A stretch of DNA of 64,000 nt from Vicugna pacos. Taxonomy: Eukaryota > Chordata > Mammalia > Artiodactyla > Camelidae. The notes under the pieces were generated by a model. It did not search any database and was not told the DNA's origin. It was given only the letters and a program-made list of their open reading frames with translations. The stretch is from NCBI RefSeq assembly GCF_048564905.1, contig NC_133015.1, forward strand, positions 5,620,501 through 5,684,500, in the 5' to 3' direction. Within the stretch, counting starts at the first letter, position 1. Each line of letters opens with the position of its first letter. Below are positions 1-11,390 of the stretch, in pieces. Position numbers and translations under genes: made by a program.

Positions 1-2984
1 TAAAATAAATATAAATCAGAAATAATTTGGCTATTTATGTATTTGGGGATATGATTTTGGTCCCAGAACCTTATGAAATATATGATGGCTTTAGAAATAT
101 TTCAGATGAACAAATAAAAAATTCAAGTAGCTATATGAGAACTAATTTAAGAGTAGAGTTTTCATTCTGGAAATATCAGACTGAGATGGTTAATGCTCTG
201 TTAAATCATAAAGAATGTGCTCAGAACAAGTAAAGTCTTTTTATTTGTATTTGAGGGAGATTTCTACTCTTGAATCTAAAAGGGATACATTAATTATGAA
301 TAAAAGGCAATGTTAAAAATATACTTTAGAGAAAACATTTTTGGAGCAGACAAAATTAACAGGGCAATAAATTCTACCCTTGTCTTAATTTTATGGTCCT
401 GAATTTTCAATCTAAAACTCATATTGAATAAAGAATGAGCAACAAAAGTAAGAATCACAACAATGAGAAATTCTCAGGTATCCAAGAAAGTCAGCCAGCA
501 ATAGAAATATACACTGTATTCAAGAACCTGGGAGGAGATTAAAGGGCTCCAAAAAAAATTTTTAAAAACCATATCACACACCAAACACCATCATCTGCTG
601 AGGTCTAAAGTTAGTACTCAAAAAAAAAATTCCTATAAAATAAGGTAAAACCTGGCAAATGTAGCAAGACATACAAACTAAAGTTGTAATTTCAGGGGGA
701 AAAAAAGACAGATCATATTGAGTTGAGAAGATCAGAGAAACTGTCTTAAAGATGATGATGTCTGAATTAATCATTAAAGGGTATTATTAAGAATTCACTG
801 GACATACAGTTAATTTCTCAGCATTTATAAAAAGACAGTTGTTTACCAAATGCTTTAACTCATCTACATGTACTTGAATAATTTTTTTCACTAAACAAGT
901 TAGTATAAACTTGCTTAGATTTACAATCAGAAAAAGGAAAAAAAAACTGAACTGAAATGAGCCAATGTATTTAAGCATCTCTTCTTGGACAAAAATAAAC
1001 AAAAAGAATGCCAAAATAAGTCTGAATTTATTCTTAAGAAATCCATCCACAATTCAGAAAGATATAACTTATATCCATCAGGGCAGTGACAATTCTTCAA
1101 TAGATCTTAAGCGTCACAAACACTATTTTGTGAAAAATCTTCTGATGTCTATTTGCCATAGGGAAAGATAAGTATCATGATCATAATAAAGATTCAATTC
1201 TGAAGCTGCAAACTGCTCCCAAAACAAGACAAATGAAATTTTTTAAAAATAAACATTTCAAAGGATATGTATGTATGAAGGAAAAGATATAATCCCAACC
1301 TGAAGATATTCATTGTTAAAATTTTGATATATTTTCTTTGTTATTTCTTTCTAGTACTTAGAAAACAAGTTGTAAATTAGAAAAAGCCATCACAATTTAC
1401 ATCCAAGTGCCATTACTTCTTATTTCAATACACATTTTATTATGTTGTTAAATAATCTTGCTGAATATAACAAATTGTTGCAGAGTAATGAAGCTATCAT
1501 CATTTTCTTCATTCTTTTAATGAGCATTAAGCTTGTTTCCAAATTTCTGAGATTGCAGAAATATCTCAGATGAACCCTTTGACAAATTCCTGCGTAAAAT
1601 AAGATGGAAGACTTTTTAGTTTTTTGTTTCTTTGTTTAGATATTTAATAATTAACACTCAGCTGTTTTTCAGAAAGGTTGAACACCTCTACCCCGACCCG
1701 CAGTGGCTGTTTTAGCATCCTCAAAGTAGTTTTGATGCCTGCCAGCTCTCCCCTAAGTATTACATTCAAAGGATTTTCTGACTCAATAGGGTGAAAAGGA
1801 GGAATGGGCAGACCATAAGCTAAATAACAGAGGGCTTATCTGATCTCTGAAATAAAGTAAATAAGTTTGTTTAAGAGCTTAGTGAGGCAAGCACTACTAA
1901 CAGAGACGGCATACTTCCCTTGTACTCTGGGGGAAATGAGTTAGCATTCAAAGCTTCCCAGGCAAAGTCATTATTATTTAAAAATGTAATAAAAGTTATT
2001 CTGATGTAGTTTGTTAAATGCACACTTTATTAAATCTATATATCATATTTTAAATACTGGTATGACAATAGTATGTGTTCAATGTTTATTAAAAATTTTA
2101 ATGGTTGGTAATAGACAAATTAAAGACAGTGCATATTAAAATGTTTGAGCTTTCAGCAGCCATTCTTAGTATTGCAGTTGAGTTGCTACAACTATGAATG
2201 ACATCCAGAGAAAAAGTGAAATTTCCTTCTTATAAACTTTCTGAAAACATATTCATGGTATTGACATCAAATTATTTTGTATAACTTTTCTAAACTGTGT
2301 GCCTCAGAAACTGAGTGTAATATTGTGGAAAAACACCACATAAGAACCTAGAAACTCTGTTTCCATTTTCCTGTTCAATTACTAATTTGTATGTAAAAAG
2401 CTTAAAAGATATATAACATTTTGCTTTCAATAAGGACTCACTAGTAATAAAGATGATATGACGAATTTCATAGAAAATCAGTGAGATAATTTTAGAAGAA
2501 AAATGTTTTAAAATGTCACTTTAAAAATTAGGCAAATTCATATAACAGATCAAAGTAGAACATAAAAATTTAATAAAATTATGTGGCAGTTGAAAAATAA
2601 AATTACTACCTAAAAAAAAGAATGGCATTTTGTAAAGCAAACGATGTTACCTCAAATATCTTAATAGCTGTGAGCATATTTGAACAGAACCATTAGCTAC
2701 TAAGAAATAAGTATTTTTCATCTGGAGATTGAGATTGAGTAGTCAGCTAGGGAGCAAAAAAATAAATGCAACAACTACAGTTAGAAAAAGTGAATGATTT
2801 TTATTGGTTATTTTAACCATAAAATTGAAAAGCAATGCATATTCATAAGTCAATCTTTCAAACTTAGTTAAGAATTTGGAATATTAATCAATTTTTGCAT
2901 TAAACTGAATTATTGTAGACAATGTAAATTAGCAAATTTTATAAATAAAGAGTAATTGTAAGTCTTAAACTGTCTTTTGGGAAA
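1..2984. other. AT-rich unique DNA, no recognised gene or repeat
   Basis: This stretch has dense stops in all frames and no repeat family I recognise. The only sizeable open frame (27-233, 68 codons, opening on TTG rather than ATG) gives a peptide I do not recognise, with no signal peptide or domain. A slightly less AT-rich patch at about 1685-1930 is unique sequence. I see nothing else to annotate. Confidence 0.6.
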
Positions 2985-3192
2985 CATTTAATGAGGTGCT
3001 GGAGATCCAACCCTTGTTGGACAGAGGGTCTCAGTCTTCAAGGGACAGTCACCTATGTTCGTGAGGGGCTCAGACACATCCATGTGGAAATCATGACCAG
3101 CCTGAAAGAACACTGGCCAGGCCAGGCCAAGTATCAAGAGGAAAGTAGGGAACAAATATTCAGCACAGATTCCTTCTTTGCTCATGCACTAC
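2985..3192 (+). repeat. Unclassified repeat segment, first copy of the A motif
   Basis: Positions about 3073-3098 carry a block around the core CACATCCATGTGGAAA that recurs at about 4371-4396, also followed by GACC after two or three differing bases. The block lies directly upstream of an MLT1-type LTR. Together with 3595-4600 it looks like the remnant of one interspersed element, possibly the internal part of an old LTR element. The family is not certain. Confidence 0.4.
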
Positions 3193-3193
3193 T

Positions 3194-3238
3194 CATCCCA
3201 GACCATCCCTCATCCCAGACCATCCCTCATCCCAGACC
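3194..3238. repeat. 17-bp tandem repeat, 2.6 copies
   Basis: The unit CATCCCAGACCATCCCT is present at 3194-3210 and 3211-3227, with a partial third copy at 3228-3238. The full copies are identical, so the array is recent or recently homogenised. It sits immediately next to the outer edge of the MLT1 LTR. Confidence 0.85.
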
Positions 3239-3242
3239 GGCA

Positions 3243-3576
3243 TGACAAAATAGCACAGCCTGGGTGTTAAACAGCAGGCATTTGTTCCTCAGAGTTCTTA
3301 GGCTGGACATCCAAGATCAAGGTGCCAACCTGCTCATTTCATCCTCCTGGCTTTCAGAAGGCCACCTTCTCACTATGTCCTCAAGTGGTGGAGAGAGAGA
3401 GAACTCTGACCTCTCTTCCTCTTCTCATAAGGACACTGATGCCATCATGGGAACCCTACTCTCATGACGTCAACTAAACCTAATTACTTTTCAAAGGCCC
3501 CACCTCTAAATAACATCACGTTGGAGGTTAAGGCTTCAGTGTAAGAATTTTGAGAGGACATAAATTATTCCACAGA
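3243..3576 (-). mobile_element. MLT1-like MaLR LTR (solo, fossil)
   Basis: Read on the reverse strand, this matches the general layout of the mammalian MLT1 LTR consensus. It has a GGGGCCTTTGRRAAG-type block, a TTATAAGAAGAG-like block, a GTGAGGACA-like stretch, a TTGGATGTCCAGCC stretch and a run ending in TTTTGTCA. Length (about 335 bp) fits a nearly complete solo LTR. MLT1 elements are non-autonomous ERVL-MaLR relatives that spread early in placental evolution, so this is an old, decayed fossil. The subfamily cannot be fixed by eye. Confidence 0.7.
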
Positions 3577-3594
3577 AGTTCCCATCACCCACGG

Positions 3595-4605
3595 TTAAGA
3601 ACCCACTTCTGTTTGAAGTTTTCAGGAACTGGAACAAGTTCCTCTGAGCCATGAGAGATGTTGTGATGGATATGATGCCTATTATATCAGGGGTCACATA
3701 AACATTGTCTGTTTATCTGATCACTCAATTCAATGTGAAAGAGTCCAGTGAAATGTTTACAAAGAAGAAAAATTAACTATCGACTTTAAATTAAAAACAA
3801 AAAGATCCAAAGAAAGAAAACCACATGGTGGTATCACTCCAAAGTAGGCACTTCATGAGGTCACCCTTAGGTACACGCATATTCTCTAGGATACAAAGCA
3901 AATTGATATAATTCTGGGAAATTTACTGCATGTGATATTCTTAAGAGCTTTCTCCTCTGCAAAATAGAACCTTTAGTCATACAAATTGTCTAAGATAATG
4001 GCTGCAATTACGCTTCCAGGATAACTTTCCACTGGTCAACATGACCTAGGCAGGAGAGTGTTTTGAGTTACATGGAGAGGTCAAATCAACAGTAATTAGA
4101 CTCTTTCCACTTGACTGGGGGAAATTGGCCAATCAGGGTTAGTACCCACTTGTGATCTAAGGGTCTTGGGAAATGGAACAATTAAGAAACAAGCTTCCTC
4201 TGAGTCATTGGAGATGTTGTGAGTGGTGCTATGTCTATATTTTCAGGGATCATGCACCAAGGACAGACATGGCCCTATGGCACTGACTGCTATTTGAACC
4301 TTTTTTTTTTTTTTTTTTTGGCAAAGGGCCATGGGCCATGAGGCACCATTACTTTGGTTTTGACTAGTCAACCACATCCATGTGGAAACCAAGACCTATT
4401 TGGAAGATCCCTTCGTGGGCTGGGATCAAGCAGTCAGAATCAAGTATGGGATAAATGGGATACCATTTCATTATGTCACATAATCCTCCTTTTTTTTTTA
4501 ACCTTTCTTTTTTTTAATGCCTGTTATAAACATTGCTATAGGGGTCCCATTCAGGAGATTCTGAATTTTAAAAGATGGCCTATAAATTATTAAAACTATC
4601 TCAAA
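3595..4605 (+). repeat. Unclassified repeat block with internal duplication (B, B', A')
   Basis: Segment B (about 3601-3705) and segment B' (about 4144-4255) are clearly related. Both begin ACCCACTT, share GGAA-TGGAACAA and CCTCTGAG-CAT-GAGATGTTGTGA, and end in a TATATTNTCAGGG-TCA block. B' carries about 13 extra bases. Segment A' (about 4371-4396) repeats the A motif at about 3073. The block also holds a 21-base T run near 4300. The arrangement suggests a partly duplicated interspersed element, possibly the internal part of an old MaLR-type element, but the family is not established. Confidence 0.5.
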
Positions 4606-6125
4606 AGCAGCTCTACAACACTTACTTCATATTTAACGAGCACAGAGCACTTATTATACACCTGCTGTTGGTTTAGTGTTATCAAATATTTATTCACTTA
4701 CAGTAGTAAAGGAGAAGGTTCTACTTTTTCCTTTAATTTCCTCTGGGATCTGGAGTATTTCCAGAGAAGTGTTCCAAGTTACTTAAGGAAGACACTAGTC
4801 ATTATAGTGCCCAAGAGTTCTATACTGGGAGGTCTCTTGGCCACCAAAATATTCACATTATGCTGAAGCAGGAAAAGTCACAAACTGCTATAACTTAGTC
4901 TGTGGTTTATATTACGAATTATATTAAGAATGACAGGTAACACAGTATCTTGAGAATGCCAGAAGGTTGTTCTGATAATTTTTTTTCTCAGAATTTGTAA
5001 AATCCACCTAGATTTTCCCTGAAATAATATAAAGAGTAGAAGACATGTAATTTTGCATTTGCTGTCTTCTGTGAGTCACACAATAGTAAACAGTACGGCA
5101 CAGTTCACACTGAAGAGGTTTCATAAGGTAAATACGGAGATTTGATGTAAAAGCATCGTAGCATTCATTTCTAATTGATGTATATGACATGAGGCCAGAA
5201 ATGGAGAAATAGTAGGAGGGTTAGTCTTGTGTAGTCACTGAAATAAATCTCTGTTCTATCCCCTCTTTTCCTCCACTGAATAAAACATCCTTCTCCATTT
5301 TCAAACTCTCAGGTCACTTACAGCTAAATTATGGGAGGTAAACACTGTCATGCCCACAGGAGAAACTCACTCACTCCTACTTCACAGGCCCATTCCATCC
5401 TTGTCCTCTTTGTTCAAACTGTCAATCATGACAGTTTCCTCGGGAGTTAAATTCACACCACTAAGTGATTTCACGTAAGCTACTAAACTGCCCGCAGAGA
5501 TAACAATTTTCAATCATTACTGACGTGCCTTCGGAATACTGGCCCTAGAGTGAAAACTCTTAAATCCCACAGCCGATCCCCTGAAATTTCTCTACTCTTC
5601 TAAAACAAATAAATGCCCTACAGTAGGTGCAATGGTGAATTTCCCTCCACCAACCTGAACGTCTGGAGTTGTATAAAGCAATAATAATGATACAGTGAAG
5701 ATGCCTACTGCATGTTGGTCTAGATCAGATAAAATTCCTGTTTACAAATTTCTCAGATTCAACAGTCATAAAGGCAGATACAGTGTTATTCATGATAGCA
5801 TCTAGCAATCAATGTATTGGGGGGAAAATGGATTCAGAACTTTATTTCTCTTTGGTGGCATAAATCCAAGCCCTGTTGATGCAACAGTCTATGATGATAG
5901 CCAAGACTTTCCAATATAGGACAGAATCTCCACAAAAACCTTAGAAAAATCCCAGGTAGAAGTTAAAATTAATAATGCCCTTTTCTGAATGAAAGCTATA
6001 GGATTGTTATTAATGATCGCCCATTTATGAGCTTAGTAAAATTTAAGATTTGTTAAGATCTTACTCCAGAAATAATAGTAGGGAGACAGTTGACTCTGCA
6101 TATGAGATAACTATGCCACTTAAGT
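4606..6125. other. Unique DNA, no gene seen
   Basis: No repeat family or coding exon is recognised. The stretch is slightly less AT-rich from 5230 to 5600. The one notable item is the palindrome at 5416-5437, listed separately. Confidence 0.55.
5416..5437 (-). promoter_or_regulatory. Candidate PBX-MEIS/PREP site inside a perfect palindrome
   Basis: The sequence has 9-base arms AAACTGTCA and TGACAGTTT around a 4-base centre ATCA. On the reverse strand, 5419-5428 reads TGATTGACAG, the canonical decamer of PBX-MEIS/PREP heterodimers. The other arm carries a second MEIS/TGIF-type TGACAG core. The motif match is seen directly; regulatory use is inferred. Confidence 0.4.
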
Positions 6126-6129
6126 GTCT

Positions 6130-6680
6130 TAATTCATGAGACGTTTGTAGTCCCATCTGCAATAGGGGAGAACAAATCTGACTCCATACTGGATCTGTTC
6201 CTTTTACTTTAAACTTTGCATTCTATCGCTTTTGCAACAAATGAATCACTAAAGGGATGTTGCCTATAACTTAATGTACACATAATGACCCACCTCCTGG
6301 ATCCCTCCCATGCCTGACCGTTAGGCTGAAGTATCTTTGTTCAGCTCACAGGAAACACCCTGACCAGGTCCACTTACGAAAGGCTGCAGGAAAGGAGAAA
6401 AAACACATCAAGCCCAGAATCTGGCCGAAACCAGGAAATATTTGTAACGACTTATCACCTTTTCTACTTTACCTCCTTACTTCCCCTCTTTTTGTTCTGT
6501 AAAAGGAATCAGCATCTAAAACCCAGGCAAGATGGTTCTTTGGGACACTAGTCCACCATCTTTTTGGTCAGCTGGCCTTCTCAATAAAATCGCTATTCCT
6601 TCCCCCTACAACTCATTTCTTGATTTATTGGCTTGTCATGTGGGAAGCCGAATGAGCTTGGACACTAATACACATAGACT
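6130..6680 (+). mobile_element. ERV1-like solo LTR (fossil, approximate ends)
   Basis: The block has the layout of a class I (gammaretrovirus-like) LTR. A pyrimidine-rich stretch precedes CCCAGGCAAGATGGTTC, followed by CCACCATC and an AATAAA polyadenylation signal at 6583-6588. After that come a short R/U5-like pyrimidine stretch, TTGATTTATTGGC and a GTGGGAAGCCGA-like end. No second LTR, primer-binding site or internal region is visible beside it, so it is read as a solo LTR. Many differences from any sharp consensus suggest an old insertion. Subfamily and exact ends are uncertain. Confidence 0.55.
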
Positions 6681-6782
6681 ATGTTTTAATATTAGCATCA
6701 CTAGTATAACTTGTCAGATTTGAGGAGGAAATCTACTTTTTTAAGAATGCTGTCATCAGAGTTACACAAACAAGTCCCCAGT

Positions 6783-6960
6783 CTCAGCTCTTCCTCCTTT
6801 TAGGTGAGTAATTTGAGAAGCTATTTAACCTCTGATGCTCATTTTCTATCCATCATTTAGAAATAACAATAGTAACTACTGATATGACCATTAAGAGGCT
6901 TAAATGAGGTGTCATAAAACACAACACCGTGTTTGGCACATAGGAATTGATTTAAAAACA
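6783..6960 (+). mobile_element. MIR SINE
   Basis: The order of segments matches MIR: TTGAGAAGCTATTTAACCTC, then a decayed CTCAGTTTCCTCATCTGTAAAA-like stretch, AATAACAATAGTAACTACTG, TTAAATGAGGTGTCATAAAA, and GTGTTTGGCACATAGGAAT. Divergence is high, as expected for this ancient tRNA-derived, L2-mobilised SINE. Confidence 0.8.
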
Positions 6961-7886
6961 GTATGTGGATAGGTTAGAAATTCATGCCCTAGATTATTTT
7001 TCTTCAGCGAAAATTATATTTTTCTATTTTCAGGTACATTGAGTTGATCCAGGGGTAACTTACATCACCCCTTTGAATGCTTCCAGGTTTTTCAGGCAAT
7101 GTTCTGATAACCTGATAACTTCTCTCTGAAGCTGGATTTGGACTACTGCTTTATACCAGGTCTTCCCTAAAGTGCTTTTGCAGGACCCTCTAGAGATATG
7201 ACACAGCTTCACATAATAAATATTATGTCTGAGATCACTGCAATTTTGAAGTCAGCACATCATTCTCCAAAGGGGTTCTTGTGAATCAACATACTGGAGA
7301 GGTTTTAATTAACAAGTGATATATCACAGCCTTGGTTGATATTTATCTTGCATTCATGAGCATTTGTGATTTTACAGGTATCTTGCCTTTGGTATTATGA
7401 CCTAGCCCTTAAGCATCACTGGCATGTACATAAGGACCCGATGCTACAGAAGTTCTGGTGTTTTGGTCCGTACACATAGTTTCAAAAATGACTTTCACAT
7501 TTCATTGCATCCTCTCTGAGTCCTTGCTTTTGCAAGCAAAGTCTCTAATAGCTTGCAGAGAAGCCATGATGATTATGTGGATCTAAGCTTCCTCTGGACT
7601 GTGCATTTCATGTACTCAGGTAACAGGCTCAGGGCATTTTTGGAACATTTTAACATTTGTGTTAGAAATTTCTCCTACACGTTTGAGATACCGCTGCAAA
7701 TAAAGCTATAATTTCTGCTACAAATCAGGAGATACGCTGGGAGGGTAACATTCTGGGAAGGTCAGATTCCAGAGATTGGCCAATTCTATGCAGGCTATTG
7801 CATTTATTCAGAAATATGCTGTACTGGGCTTCTGTTAGCTTCCAAGGTAATGAAACAGACAGAAATGAATGCTCACACGGTAAATT
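6961..7886. other. Unique DNA, no gene seen
   Basis: No open frame with a recognisable domain and no clear repeat family. Composition is moderate in AT content. Confidence 0.55.
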
Positions 7887-7909
7887 GCACACACGCACAC
7901 ACGTGCACG

Positions 7910-7946
<37 letters not shown>
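7887..7946. repeat. (CA)n/(CG)n alternating purine-pyrimidine tract
   Basis: Sixty bases alternate strictly between purine and pyrimidine. They are mostly CA, with an interrupted CG-rich core ending in CGCGCGCG and a pure (CA)n end. Such tracts are the classical Z-DNA-prone sequence and a likely polymorphic microsatellite. Open frames across it on both strands are artefacts of the repeat. Confidence 0.95.
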
Positions 7947-9103
7947 TGATAGAAATGGTTTATAATTTACAAATGTCTGTACTAAACCAACATGACAGGA
8001 TGCAGGCAGAACAACTCTGTGTCCCAGAACAATATGAAACCTGGATCACAGCTGGAGAGAACCCCACTTTGGGTAGAGATACAATCTGTAGTGGGAAATT
8101 CTCCTGGGGACTTGATATCCAGGGAGGCGTATAATGGAAAAGTGGAGAAAGGTGTTGAATTTCGTGCTCCATACAGTCGTTGCCCTGCAGTTAAGGTATT
8201 CTAGCGTTTCTTAACATTGAAAAGACTCTTAACCTTGTCTTGACATGAATTTTGGTTCGGCAGTGTTGTCACTGGGTTTCAAAACAAACTTCATATATGA
8301 ATTTTTCTCAGATTATCATTTACAATGTTTCAAACTATAACACTAGGATAAATCATGCAGCTCCAAAACACAAGCAGCAATATAGCTTCTCTAGGTTATG
8401 GTTTCACTTATGATATTTAAATCTCTGGTCAATGAATTATACAAAATTTTGTGAGTAGGGATAAATTGGTTGTACATTTGATTTTTCAGATAACTTTAGG
8501 GGAAAATGTGTAGGAACAAAGTGAACTACTTATGGCCTAAATCTATCCTTTCATGTTTCACTTATTTTTTAGTTTATTAAGTGCAGGAATGAAATATATT
8601 ATACATTGCATGTGTAGATATATATATATACATGTATACAGCTGACATTTTAACTCTGTCATATAATTTAGCTCAGGATTTTAAGTACATTAGTGCTTAA
8701 CTCTCGCTGAATTCATTTAAATTTGTAAATGAAAAATTTTTAAGAAAATGAATGAATAGGTGAATAAATGTCTAAAATTCTTTTTAGTTCTTATTGGTAT
8801 TACTAGTTTGAATTAAATATATACATTTACATCAACACTATAACTCCAACTCCCCAACCAGGCATATAGCAATTAAATTAGTGTTTTTTTAATTTTGACA
8901 TAATTTTATAAGACAATATTTATTGGGAAATTCATTGCTTTAAATGGTTGTATAATGAATTTTGTTGAGAGTCAATTTCCTGACAGAAGCAGTCAGAGAT
9001 TCTGTTGGAGGACAGAAATCTTTCTGACAGGTTAACATTCGTAAAATGTTCTGTCCTATCTCACGGGCAAGAACTATGTTTTTCCCTGCTGTGTCAATGG
9101 AAA
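7947..9103. other. AT-rich unique DNA with a short (TA)n
   Basis: No gene or repeat family is recognised. A short TA/CATA tract lies at about 8614-8640. The frames crossing 7960-8200 on both strands show no recognisable domain. Confidence 0.55.
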
Positions 9104-9172
9104 ATTATATATATATTTAAACATATACACACACACATATATATATATATATATATCCATATATATAATTTT
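9104..9172. repeat. (TA)n with embedded (CA)n
   Basis: Two TA blocks flank a short CACACACACA block, together an imperfect dinucleotide array in an AT-rich background. Confidence 0.9.
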
Positions 9173-9185
9173 TACTTAAAATTTA

Positions 9186-9197
9186 CTATCTATCTAC

Positions 9198-9228
<31 letters not shown>

Positions 9229-9236
9229 CCTATCTA
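9186..9236. repeat. (TATC)n tetranucleotide microsatellite
   Basis: About twelve TATC units, with two CTACC interruptions near the two ends. Long uninterrupted tetranucleotide runs of this size are usually polymorphic in length. Confidence 0.95.
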
Positions 9237-10970
9237 TGCAAAGAGTGACTGCTGTCCTTCTTGGCATGAACAACCATCAAAATCAAGTAGAAGGGCCTAT
9301 GTAAATTAAATATATACATAAACTAAATAGAATGAAATTCACAACCTGGCAGGGACTATCAAATTTCTGGAAAGAGAAGAGGCACAATTTTGAGAACCAG
9401 AGATATGTAAGAAATACTTTTGACCACTATTGTTAATGGTATTTTTTTTAAACATCTTCACAATTTTTGTGAACAGCATTGACAGGAATATGTACTCCGG
9501 ACTGAATTAAGGGACATTCCATTCCAAATATGGAATGGATCTCATTATTTTAAAATGGTGTATAAACACATTCCTCTCTACAAAAACATTTTAGCATCCA
9601 CAATACATAATAGGTTCAAACAGGAAAGAAGAGCTATTTAAAAAAAATGGGATGGGGAGTGGTTCCCTCCACTGTGTAAAGAAAAAGCCTGTATTTTACT
9701 AAAGTGTATTTAGAAATAATAGCTATCACTATGTAGCCATTGTTTAGTTGATAGCTGTGTGGTTTATTCAGTAAAATGAAATTGAATGTCGCTTAGGGTC
9801 ATAAACACAAGCAGTAAGGTTTCCAACTTTATACAGAGAAACACAGATATTGTAACTACATAAATAGGTTTTAAAGGCTTGAGAGTCCAGGAGCCAAAAT
9901 GGGTTTTGAAAGAATGCTGTTACTTTCTTGCTATTACATATTCATTCAGTAGGCATTATTCGTACTGCTACCTAATTGTCTCTAAGTTTCCATAAAACAC
10001 TTTATGCATGACAGCCACTTCTAGGAGACCACCTGCTAGAACTCTGAGGGCTCTCCAGAGGACTTCTTCATCTACAGTAGCATTAGCACCTGCCAGACCC
10101 TATGTCTTTTCTGGGGCAGCCGACATCTGCCGGCCTCAATCCACACACAACACAACGGCCGCTTAGAATACGGGACAGGGCACATGATGACTGCTCTCAG
10201 ACTGAAACAGAGCTGATGTCCACTGGTAAATTTTAAAAACACTGGAGAGCAAGCAAAATCTAGCATTCAGAGGATCTTACCCCATTAATAGTTCTTATGA
10301 TTCTTCAGTGATACTAAATGCAAAGTATGCTGTTAATTTTAGAAGCAGCATTGTTTTCTCTTACTCTGTAAAACTAAAGGATGTCAGAAGGCCTAGGTGT
10401 GTGTCACACATTGGTGTTTCTTATCTTCAAAGGACTTTATATGAGATAAATTTTCATTAATATTAACTTTCTTCCATATTTTATATTTTATGAGATAATT
10501 TGTATCTATTATAGTGAGTATCAAGAAAGTTAATTTAGAATATACGCATCAGTTTTAAAAAACTAAACCATTGAAACTTTATCTGACTGTAGCAAGATAA
10601 GGCATATCCTGATATGAAACCTGAAAGAAAGATGTTCAAGTAATGGCCAAAAGTCATGAATTGTGCATCGTGGAGTTAAAAAAAAAAAAGGGGTTGGCAG
10701 CCACTTCCACCGTGGACACTCACTGCTCGTTAAATACTGTCTTCTGGCTGGTAAATTTCTTCACTAAGGTATTGATATAAGAACTGAAGTTCAATGAAAC
10801 TAATCCTTATTACCTGTAGTCATTATGCACATTTTAAACACTTTATAAAGTGATACTTCAACAACGTTAGGCTGACATATGATTTGCTTTGCATATGTAC
10901 ACAGTATACAGAGAAGAGGCACAATTTAACATAGATGTGTTGGTCTTAAGTTACAACCTCTCGATGGAGA
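9237..10970. other. Unique DNA, no gene seen
   Basis: Apart from the motif cluster at 9515-9539, listed separately, I see no repeat family or coding exon. A 64-codon reverse frame at 10072-10266 has no recognisable domain. Confidence 0.55.
9515..9539. promoter_or_regulatory. Candidate CArG box inside TEAD-type inverted repeat
   Basis: Positions 9524-9533 read CCAAATATGG, a perfect CC(A/T)6GG CArG box, the SRF recognition form. It is embedded in a perfect palindrome (9518-9539, arms TCCATTCCA and TGGAATGGA). Three TEAD/M-CAT cores lie within 23 bases: CATTCC at 9515-9520 and 9520-9525, and GGAATG at 9532-9537. SRF and TEAD sites often lie together in muscle and cytoskeletal control regions. 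Activity here is inferred from motifs alone. Confidence 0.4.
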
Positions 10971-11105
10971 AAAGAAAAATACAAACAAAAAGCAAACAAA
11001 CAAACAAAAAACAGAAGAAAGTCTCTCAGGTTTCTGAAAAGAAAGAGGAGGAAAAGAAAGCAACCGAGGGGGAAAACAAAGAAAAATAAGCCAAAAAAAC
11101 CCAAA
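10971..11105. repeat. A-rich low-complexity tract
   Basis: A run of CAAA-type and GAAAA-type units with few pyrimidines. The lysine- and glutamate-rich 66-codon frame crossing it (10889-11089) reflects composition and is not supported as a gene. Confidence 0.75.
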
Positions 11106-11179
11106 AGAGCTATCAAGATTTTAGCTAGACTTCATCCTGTCTGCTCTCCATTGGGTTACTAACAGCTGCCCCTTGGTGG

Positions 11180-11390
11180 GCTCCAACATTTGTCAGAGGC
11201 TGTCCTAGACAGTTCACAAGTCATCACCAAATTAAAGCGAAACAGGGCAAGCAAGTAGTGTTACTCACGTTCTACACATCAGTCAAATGACACACACAGA
11301 GGCTAACTTGTCCAAAGCGAAACAACAACAAAAGAGTGGAGTCTGGATTCAGACAACTTGAGCTTCATTCCAGCCCATCGTAGCACGACT
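11180..11390 (-). mobile_element. MIR SINE (diverged)
   Basis: Read in reverse, it has the decayed order of the MIR core. The top strand shows CATCACCAAATTAA, GTGTTACTCACGTTCTACACA, GAGGCTAACTTGTCCAAAG and a GAGTCTGGATTCAGAC block, the usual end of a reverse MIR core (CAGAGCTGGGATTCGAAC-like). Confidence 0.65.

Noticed and set aside
3194-3238. CRISPR-like direct repeats
   Set aside because: Units are directly adjacent with no spacers, and the host is a mammal; it is a minisatellite.
7725-7946. Cysteine-valine rich reverse frame over the (CA)n tract
   Set aside because: The translation is simply the (GT)n repeat. The same applies to 59543-59785.
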